From the NCBI GenBank assembly GCA_947561715.1, contig OX387201.1:18180001-18244000 (forward strand): a DNA stretch of 64,000 nt, given 5' to 3'. Below the pieces are notes generated by a model, which made no database searches, was not told the origin of the DNA, and saw only the letters and a list, made by a program, of their open reading frames with translations. Both the position numbers and the translations under genes were made by a program. Source of the DNA: Ascidia mentula (taxonomy: Eukaryota > Chordata > Ascidiacea > Phlebobranchia > Ascidiidae). This document shows positions 11,908 to 22,700 of this stretch, in pieces. How positions within the stretch are numbered: position 1 is the stretch's first letter; each line of letters begins with the position of its first letter.

Positions 11908-13750
11908 CGTTGAGCAATTGCGTGCACGATACAACTGCATGCAGCGAAACGAAGTGAGCATTTTTTACAACATCGTAAAGCAGGCTGTCTTGTACCTTTT
12001 TCTCGTGGTCTCCGAAGGCGCATTTTTTCAGGGTAAAATAAGCTGTTTTTCCTATACTCGTGTCCATATAATCTTTTATGCTTATATGATTTAAACTTGT
12101 TGACCATTGGCTTCAGAGGATAAGTGCATTCGAACAACATGTCATTGTTTTATTTTTATTCGCGCCGGTCTGGGAAGTCGCTTTACAAAAATATACATTT
12201 TTCAAAATCTAACGGTTTCAATTGTATCATATGCATGTGTTTTGTTTGTTTTGATAGAAAAAAACGACAAAAACTTTGACTCAATGTCAACGTGGACGGA
12301 AAGGCAACACTAAAGTTTTATACGTATTAGAAGGCAAGTACGTGGACATTTAACGGCCTATAAGTTTTCCACGTTGAACTTGCCTGTATCTTGATCCCAA
12401 TCTGATTAGAGGATGTTTGGCAGACAAAAGATGCAGACGATTGGAAATTTATTGCCAGTGATGTTTTTTTACTAAAGTTTTTAATAAAACATGCGCAAAG
12501 TGTTTAAATTAAATTCACACTTTTACCTGCGTACCACTACAATCACACACCGATCCTACACCGCAGATTGCCCTCCGGCGACAGGCGATATATTTCAACT
12601 CACTATTTAACTTTACCTCGCTCAGGTTTCGAACTTGTGTAACCTTGCAACCCGTGGAACCAAGTTTTAGTTTCCAGTTATGACCAAATATTAGTATCAC
12701 ATACTTTTTCAAATATTAATGCGTATTTTTTTAATTTGTGTACCGTTGGAAAGACTTCCTATAAACCATAACTTGTGAGCAAATCAAGACCGGTACCTTG
12801 TAAAGGTCAATTATTGTAACTGGATTTTCGACATTAACCTTGGTACAGTAGATTTTATGACAAAAACCATGATGGGTGACATGTATATGTTAACAAGTCC
12901 AAATGACCCGTTCAATAAAATTGTTATTCAATATATTATGCCATCGTTGTGCCATATAATCACTTTCATGTCACATCATCGGTGCCAAACTCAAGTTCTA
13001 CTCGTGCCTCAAGGCGAATAGAGTATCAAGAAGTTTAATGAAAAGGTGCCAGGGCGTTGAACATCATGATGTCAATGACAACCATGCACTTGCGAAACGT
13101 CCTCAAGCGTTTTCTGTTATTCACAATTTGCAGACAAACTATCTGCACGCCCGGCAATCCCCAGCCTTAGATGTTACACTGAAATATTATGTAAGAAACC
13201 ATTTCTCCAATGCACTATCGGTAAAAATAAATAGATCAGAAATACGATCAACTTTTACGCTTTTTGCCCTGGATTTTCTCCTGAAACTCGATTTTCAACT
13301 TACTTAAAAGCAGGTAACAGCAAAGACGAAAACCTATGTCAGGTAACTGTTTACTTTATCTGTTACTACGAACGATCTTACAAATTCACATTTGCAAACA
13401 TACCGTAACAGCCAATCACTTTATTGTGAAGTTTGTAAAGCTTGTTTTTTTATTTTCTATTTCGTTCGGCATATTTTGTTGAGATTTCCAAATATATCGT
13501 TCCCCAATTGCTGGTCATTAGTTGCAATTTGTTGAATGCTTAACATAATCGGCAAGTGGTTAAAGTGCATATGACACGGTCATGGCTTCTTTGCGTAAAA
13601 CTAAAGGTACATCTACAACAAACATATATCCAAAGTTTTTTGTTTGTTAATCGGCCAATCTTTCATTGTATTGTTGCCATGGCAACTAAAAATTACCAAA
13701 AAAATTTTAAACTGCGATTAAAACTAAAAATTTCGTCAGTTAAACCTCCC
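11908..13750. other. Intergenic region between the lectin/EGF gene and the ficolin-like gene
   Basis: It should contain the promoter and 5' leader of the lectin/EGF gene and the 3' UTR of the ficolin-like gene. A minus-strand AATAAA at 13420-13425 is a plausible ficolin polyadenylation signal. I see no convincing exon, RNA gene or complete transposon here. Confidence 0.5.
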
Positions 13751-13756
13751 CAACAT

Positions 13757-16700
13757 TTATTCGCAGAACACTCCCATTTTCGACTCTTTAATGCCACCAG
13801 ATGCATTTTTCCATGTATACCAACTCATAGTGTTTTGCCTAGTAGAAGTTCTCGACCACGGACCATTGAGGCGGGCATGTGAACAACTACGATGCCACCA
13901 AGCTCCACCACGAGCCACAGCACAATGATAGCCTGCCCTGCAATTATATTTAAGTCGGTTGTCAATTACTCTGTGTTACAACTTATATAAACTCAGTTAA
14001 AACTTGTGTTTAACTAAAACTTTAATGCAACCTTCTGTTTCAGAGCAATTGATTTTTACAATTGTTGATTTAGGGTAGGCGGTTAACTTTGTCAACGAAA
14101 ATCAACTATTAGAGAAAATGCATTTCATCTTTTTTAACACAACTCGTTTTGCTTTTTTAGTGAAACAGAAACATAATCAGACACATTGTATCATTATCAC
14201 TTGCCAATCATTGTCTCTGTTACGTGTTGAAAATCTCATCCCGTTTTGATTGAACCGCCCAGTCATGGAATCTCCTGCATTCCCCGAATATCCGGATATA
14301 GTAATTGCGTAGGAACTTCCTTCATCGCCAATGCTGAAATTACTAAAACAACAATGTCATGAAAGTTAATTTTTTTACAAAGTGATTTAATAAAAATTTA
14401 GATAACTCACTGTTTTAAATCCATCATTGATTACTTTCTCAGGAAATGTCAAAACACAAAACTCTTTATGACGTAATAGCCAACAAACTACACAACATAC
14501 AAGGACGGTGATAGTGTGGGAGATAAAATTTGGTGGATTCTGGTTTTAGATTAGATTGTTTCAAATTTAAAATGTTGTTTAACCTCTTTGGTGACGTAAT
14601 AAAGAAGGCCTGACGGTGGTGCAACTATGTTAGATTAAAAAGGGGGAGATATGTTTTCATTCTGCGGTTACATTAGCAAAAGAGCTGTAACAAGCAAGGG
14701 AGGCCCGGGTCGCAAGATAAAATCTGTGCTGATCAAATTTTAAAGCACGAATTTATTCTGCGTTGCATCACAATTGCCTCGTGATGTTTCTGATATTAAT
14801 TTGTAGAGGTGCCCAACTAGCGGATGTCAATTTTAACTTGAAATCACAGTCTCACCTGTACTCGGCAAAACCTTGGCTACCGGAAAAATCCCGGAGATCA
14901 ACACGAAGGCGACATCTAGTGGACGTACTGGTGATTTGATGAAGTTTCTTCAAACCTAATAAAATTTATTTGTTGTAACAATATTGTTGGGAAATAAACT
15001 ATTTACATCTAAATTAAGGCGACTACTGATTTAACGTGTAACGACCCTAAAATTAGGTTTGCAGGCTTGGCAGCCCAGGCATTGCAGCCTAGCTGAATAA
15101 GGCACTTTTTTAATGACAAGTCGTAGCAAGATTTGAAAAATCAAGCTCCCGGTGAGGTTTGAATCCATGACCCTGGGTTTACCCGGCTAACCCTCCACCA
15201 ACTGACCTACAGGAGCTCGGCAGTTTCACTGAAATATATGTGGTCTGGTTTGCCAAACCTACAAACCTCATGATCGCGATACGATAGCTGTGATCGACAA
15301 GCAAGGACCTGCGCAGTTGGGCTATCATGCCTATCATGCCATAGCATGAAATATTACTGCGTGACCCTAAAAGTATTAACAAAACGTACACACATATCAT
15401 ACAATAACAAACTGTATTAAATAGATGCTATTCACTCCGTAATTAGAAAGAAACAAACTTATGTTATGTGTAAGCTGCAGACAGATGGCCACTGTTTTGA
15501 CCCAAAAGGTCTCATCAGTACAGCTGGAAGGTTGCACCTAGTTTGGTGCCCAATGGATGACGGTGATTGTATAGTCACCACAAAGTGGAAGTCTTTGCTT
15601 GGTCGTTTGGTCAGCAAAGTCGTCTGAAAGTCACTCCAGCTGTACTGGTGAGACCTTTTAGGTCGAAACAGTGGCCATCTGTCTGCAGCTTAAACAATTC
15701 ATATTATTGACTCCACTTTGCTAAACTTATGTTAGTTTGCAACACTAACACTATGGCGTGTTTTTATAATATATTTGTAATTGGTTTCTGTATAACTTGC
15801 AAGGTGTTTAGTCAAAGTTGAATTGCTTTATTTTGAATACAAACCCATCCAAAATTCTGTTGATAGATCCCCGAACCCGTTCTTGTATTCCACCCAATCT
15901 CTATCGAAACTCACAGATCCATCATAACGACGCTGGAACACCTGGTATTCATAATATTATTTGCAAACAAGAAGCATTTTTACAGAAAACAACGAATGTT
16001 AATATCTACGCATAGGCTATTTGCTGTACTCAAATCAGAACCAAATTGTTGTGAAGATTCGCCAACAGCTTAATTTACGATCCAACATTTCCAGAATATA
16101 AAAAAATATTAAATAATTCAAACATTTTGTCGGAAAATTTGTTGGAAAACTTTGTCCAATTTACAAGAGATTATCACCGAAAAACTATTTTGTTTCAATG
16201 TAAATATCTGACTTTTCCCTTCAATTCCTCATATAAACTAAGTGAATAAGTTGATTCACCCGAATTTTTTACCCGAAATTCTTATTTGTTTGGATAGAAG
16301 ACAAATGAAAGCTAGAGCATTTGATATGAACAGAAAGGCAACGTTGCAACTTTTATATGGAGAAAACGACACACAGTGACGCCATTGGATGAAAAATGTC
16401 ACCTTGTGTTGCCGTGATAATTATGTTGGATTTGAATTCAATAATGTTAAATCATGCGTTTCCATTCTCGCATGTTTTGTGTGATGGCATAGCGGGGCTA
16501 GACAGAACACAACAGTTACTGCACACACACAACCGTGCCCTGGACAAAGTGATATTAAACCTCATGAGCTGCAGCATACAACTAACTCATCGATTCATTA
16601 ATCACACCACTGTTGGAGTATGTGCACCCCTACTGCTGGACTCTCCTACTGCTGAACGTCAGCCATTCAGCGAGACTTCATCAGGTAATATGCCTGGCAG

Positions 16701-19700
16701 CAACAGGAGTTTCAAGGTTGAGGAAATCCAATTGTGAGAATAGGATCGGTGCAGTGCGTGATATTTATATCAATATTAATACAAATACCTGCCAGCCATT
16801 GTCACAGTAAACTTCTTCTCCAGATCTGAGACGTTGGCGACCTTGAAATGGGGAAGTTTTGCAAGACAAGGGGTGAACAAACTCCAGATTTGTAATTCCT
16901 ACAACAGAAGGGGTTGATGAAAAACGGAACCGCACTGTAAAATTTGGAGGTTGTAATAACCCACCTCGGGGTGGAAATTTGTGAAAAATGGTGGTAAATT
17001 CCACCATTTTGTGGATAAAGGTGGAAATAAAACTCCTATGTGTGGAATTTTCCACCATTACCAACAGCATGTGATTTATGGCGTGGAAATTTCCACCCTC
17101 TGATCCTGAAAACGTGGAGAAAGCCACCCCACCCCAAGTCATAGAGTGGAATACTCCACCTTATGGTGGTCAAGGTGGAAATTTCCACCCTCTGGCAGAA
17201 AACATGATGTTTTCAGCGTGGAATTTCACACCATTTAAACGTGGAGAATAACACCAATACTTATACGACATTAATATTTAAGTGATATTCATTTGTTGAA
17301 TTTAATTACCACAAATGATTTCAATTGATTACCACATTCCAATGTCAAGGTGTTTATGTGCTGTGTCGTGTGTATGAAACGTCGCTACATAGTGAGAAAT
17401 TGAATTTGGCGGACAAATGCTAAACATATGTCGGTAAATTTACAACCAGAAAACCGGTTACAACTAACAAATCCAGTGAAATTGCGATGGCGTTATTATC
17501 GCACTCGCAATGCCACTGCGCTGTTCGGTCCTTTGAAGTAAGCGCGCCAACAACGTCTTCAAGTTAAGACGACGCTCCGATTGGTTAATATTGGAAGGAG
17601 GTCATAACTCAATAATGAGCGAACAATAGGCATAGTTTTGGCGGGGTTTCAGCACAGCAGGTCTTCAAACCGGGTAGCGGGAGCAGGGTTGCCATTTGGC
17701 CGTCTTCACGGCCAAATTCCAGAAATTTGGCCGTTTGAAAATCGGCCTGGCCGCGAAAAAATCGTTTGGCCGTAAGGCAGATATTTGGCCGAATTTCACT
17801 TGGTACTATATAAATCCACAAAAGGCATTGCTGGTTTCAGGTTATCAATAGATTTGTGGACGATTGTGTTGTCATAAATATGTCTCAAAAAAATTGTTAC
17901 GTCATAAACTAATCTTGACTAAGTTGGCAAAGAATTATGCTGCAATCGTAATGTTTTAGCAACATAACCGGTTTTGAAACCACTGATAAGCATAGATAAC
18001 AGTGTTTTAAACATACAATTTACGAATTTATTTCCGGCTATATAGTCGTTTCTGAAGGAAATCATCAAACTTGTAACGTGATTTGGCCGAATTTTGGCCG
18101 TAAGAGAAAAAAAATATCAAAAACGTGATTTGGCCGAATTTTGGCCGTAAGAGAAAAAAAAATTGGCCGTCAAGTGTTTTGACCATCTGGCAGCCCTGAG
18201 CGGGAGGGGAAAAGGAGCTGTCTCGTTAGTCTGGTGATGGATCGCATTCTTCTCAGTTTATAGTAGGATTGGATTTGTTGAGAGTTGAAGTATTTGTGCC
18301 AGTATAGTGTTCTTAGTTGGATGGTCTATTTAGTAATATTTTAATATATTTGTAGATATGTAGCTTATACAGTATAGAAACAATGGAAATACCGTGTCCT
18401 CGTGCTAATTGTATGGTTAAATGTGAAAAAAGGTTATTGCTTCATCACCTGAAACAGTCTCACTTAGTTAGCAGTTCTTACACGTGCAAAATTAATAACT
18501 GTCACTGCACATATTCAAGCATTAGAAGTTATGAGAAGCACTTGCAAAGAGACCATTCCAATCTAGATTTTTTTGTTGCTGAAGAACCGAATGAAGAAAG
18601 TACTCAAGTGTTTTGTAGTTCTGCGGATTTTGAAATGTTGGAATATGGTAATCCTGGGCAGGATTTTGAATGTAAACTTGCGAAGTTTTGTTTGAAATTA
18701 AAAGAGAAATATGTTCTTTCAAATTCCACTTACATGAATATAATGGATGATACAATAGGATTGTTTTCTTCTTTTCATTCAAATATATTGGGTAAGCTTA
18801 CCCCAAGGCCTGGAACTGACATGGATATGGCTTTGTTGGATGAAGAATTTTTGGTAAGAAGTTGGGCTTCTTTAAAATGTAAGAATTATTTTACAAACTA
18901 CTGCAGAACCCTTGGACTGGTGGAATCCATCACTATTCATTTAGATGATAAGTCTTCATTTGAATATATACCTGTGCTTAATACTCTAAAGCAATATTTG
19001 AAACATTCAGATGTATGGGCTTCTATAAAAAAAAATGCCACCACAGAATCAAGAAAAAATGTAGATTTTACAAATGGAATATTATTCAATGAGCACCCCT
19101 ATTTTCAGGGTAGAAAAGATTTGCTTAGACTGCACTTCTATTTCGATGAATTAGAGCTATGCAATCCACTTGGGTCATCAAAGTCTAAAAATAAACTGGC
19201 ATGTTTTTATTTTTATGTGGGTAACATAGGTCCAAAGTACTGTTCACAACTGAGGAATATTTTTTTGTCGATATTGGTAAAAGGGGAAACATTAAAATCT
19301 TATGGTCTTGATCCAATTGTGGCTCCTCTTATTAATGACATTCAGAAACTGGAATTCGAAGGGTTGCTTGTACAACCACATGTATCGGCGCAAATGGACA
19401 GAGCTGGGACTCGTGTTTTTGGGACAATTGCCACAATTTTGGCAGACAACCTTGGGGCACATCAACTAGGTGGATTTAGAAGATGCTTTAGCAGTGGGTG
19501 TATATGTAGGTTTTGCATGTGTTCCCATGCAGATATCAAAACAAAATGCAGAGAAACGGATTTTAAGCTCCGAACACCATCTATCCACAATCAACATGTA
19601 GCTGCAGTAAGCATTGATGACACACTGGTGTCAGCATATGGAGTGGCAAAAAGTTGTGCTTTTCATATTATTCAGGGGTTTTCACCTGTGACTGCCTTTC

Positions 19701-22700
19701 CCCCAGATATAATGCACGATTGCTTGGAAGGAGTGCTTCCATCTGTCATGCAAGCAATATTTAAACATTTTCAAGATAGTGGTATATGTTCAATTGCATT
19801 TGTTAATGAAAGATTGAAGAAGTTCAAATTTGGAAGATGTGAGAACAAAAATAAGCCACGTGCTCTCCCTGGGAATGTAATAATGCAAAATGGGAAAATA
19901 TCACTTTCTGCCAGTGAAACATTATGCTTGTTTAGATATTTGCCTTTCATTATTGGAGATATTGTTCCTTATTGGGATACAGCATGGCATTTATACTCTT
20001 TGCTTTCCGAAATTATGGATATTATTTTGGCTCCAATGACCAGCACGAACATTAGTGATCATTTAAGATGTTTGATTGAAGAATTGTATTTGTTGTTTGC
20101 TGCTTTTGCTCCAGACTTAGTCAAACCCAAACTACATTTTCTCCTTCATTATCCTCGTTTGTTGGAAATTTATGGCCCATTGCGCAATTTATGGTGCATG
20201 CGGTTTGAATCTTTTCATAGAAAATTAAAGTTAGTGGCCCAAAGATGTAAAAATTTCAAAAATATTTGCATGACAGTTGCGAGTCGCATCCAATCAATGA
20301 AGTGCTATGAGCAGTGTGACATTGCAGGCCTCACTGGAGATGTTGAAAGTGTAATAGGAAAACCTATACTTGTAGATGAGCTGCCACATGCATTTTCTAG
20401 TTACTTACACACCGAATTAGGATTTCAACCCAATGAAACAGCTATCAGTACGAAATGGATCACTGAAAATGGAATAACATATTCTGTAAAAGATGTGTTT
20501 GTCTTGGATGTGTTAGATGATGTTCCCATGTTTATTCAAATTAAGAACATTGTTGTGTTAAAATCTATAACATACATTTGTGGTTCATTTTTAAAAACTC
20601 TTTCTTTTATTTCACATTACCATAGTTATGCTGTAATTGAAACAGAGACAATGCTATTTTTTAAACCTGGGATGGAGTTGTGTGGACACCCCCATGATTT
20701 ATATAAATGTGATGATAAACAGATGGTTAGACTACAATACAGAATTTTTTTGTAACAGACCACAGAAATCATTGTTGATAGACTGGCCTGGCACATGCCT
20801 TTATGTACATACATTGTTAATTGTATTAGTATGATTTTGCTATAGTACTCATTGATCATGTCAATTGACCTGTATTTTGTGTGTTTCAATCCGAATTTAA
20901 CCATTTTTTTAAGAATTTAACAGGAACATGAGTTGTCAATACCATATTAGCTGCAATGATAGGAAACAAGTTTTGAAATGTGAAAAAAGTGAAATTATTC
21001 AAAAAATCAAATGCACATTTGATGTGGCTAATTTTCGTTTGCAACAATGGAACGAAGACTTTCAGGATTGGGAGGACATTGATGTGCCTGAAAATTTGCC
21101 AGACAAGACCAAACTGCTTGTTCTCCCTACAGGTAAATAATTAAATATTAAAATATAATAAAAATTAAAAAAATTAACCTGGTTTGCTTTTTTAAAGATG
21201 TATGTTCGTCCAGTTCTGTGGCCAGCACTGTGCCTTTAAGTTCTGAGGAAGATGTTGCAGCAAGTATATATATTTATTGCAGATAATATTTCTTACTATT
21301 TTCTTAAATCTAACAACTTTGACCCAGACAAACCTGTAGATGAACCAGTGGCCACATGTAGTAACACCGATTGGATTGTTGGCTACAAACTGCCCGCCCT
21401 ACCTGTTATGGTGCGACAGGCTATTCATGATTCTAATGGCAGACTTGGTACTTCAGCTAGAAGACAAGTTTGTCAGATATTATTTCATTCAATGTCTGCT
21501 CATACACTGTAAGCTGACAAGCACATTTTTTTGGGTTATTAGGTAATACTGATCACAAATTTCCATTGCTGTTTTTCATAAAAAGATATCCCACACACCT
21601 GGAGTATCAGCATGTGATCCTAGAATTGCTGAAACAGTTTCCTGAGCTAAAGGACCAGAATTCCAAAAACCCTGCTGTATGTGTCCAAAAAACTGTATGT
21701 GTGTGTATAAAACCACTTTCATGATTTTGTAACAGGGTACATGGATTGAAAGCATTCGTCAAAAATTTAGAGATGCACGAAGACCAATGACAACCAACGA
21801 AATGGTGATAAAAATGAAGAACAAATTTGGGCACAAACGAAAGAGATCACAAGAGCTCAAAGATGACATCATTCCAGCAAAACGCCAGTGTGCCCAATTT
21901 GATAAGGTTTTTCAGTTTAAATGTATAGAAACATATATATATATATTATCTCTTTAATAGATGTTCAATATCTACTCTATAGCAGCCGTTAACATATATG
22001 TAACACCATATTCTTTGAATGTAGGACAGTCTGGAAGACGACCACAGCATAGAAATGCACATCAAACATATGGCTAAAGAGTGTCGAAAAAATGTAAAAA
22101 ACATGGAGTCAATATTGGATAGAATGGGAAGAACTTACACATTTCGAAGAAATGAAGTCCGTGAGGGAACCTTGACCGTGGAGAGCCTAATTGAAAAATA
22201 CCCAGCTTTGCAATTTCCTGATGTGGTGAGTATTCCATAAGATAATTAATGCCATATGAGATTATTATGCTTGGTTTTAAAAATGGTGGTAAATGTAATG
22301 TTGTTTTTATCACTGGTTTAACCACAATATTTCAACTTTCTAATATTTTGTCAGGTGTTTGGTGAGGCTCAAAGAATTTTCAACCAAGATTTAAGAGAAA
22401 ATCTTAAAAGTATATCATCTGGCTGTATCAAAAAATTGAACCAAAAATTAGAAAAAAAAAAAAATTGGCTCCAAAGAAGATAATTCAGCTATTAAAAGGA
22501 AAAGGTATGCATCCAAAGATTTTGCGAAGTAAATATTATGTCATTTACTGTGTGGTCTGTACTAGTAACGCTTTCTGTTGTGGTCTATTGATAACTCATT
22601 TCCCATTTTCAGCCATTATTAATCAGTTAATAAACACCATTTGTATAATGTTAGTATTAAAAAAAAGTATGTAGTATGTAAGTAATAATATGTATGTTTA

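Noticed and set aside
16765..17142. 125-residue minus-strand open frame
   Set aside because: It fuses transposon end repeats with ficolin exon 3. Only 16789-16898 is coding, bounded by splice sites.
18060..18175. Direct repeats spaced like a CRISPR array
   Set aside because: There are only two copies of the TTTGGCCGAATTTTGGCC block, and they lie inside a hAT element; the host is eukaryotic.
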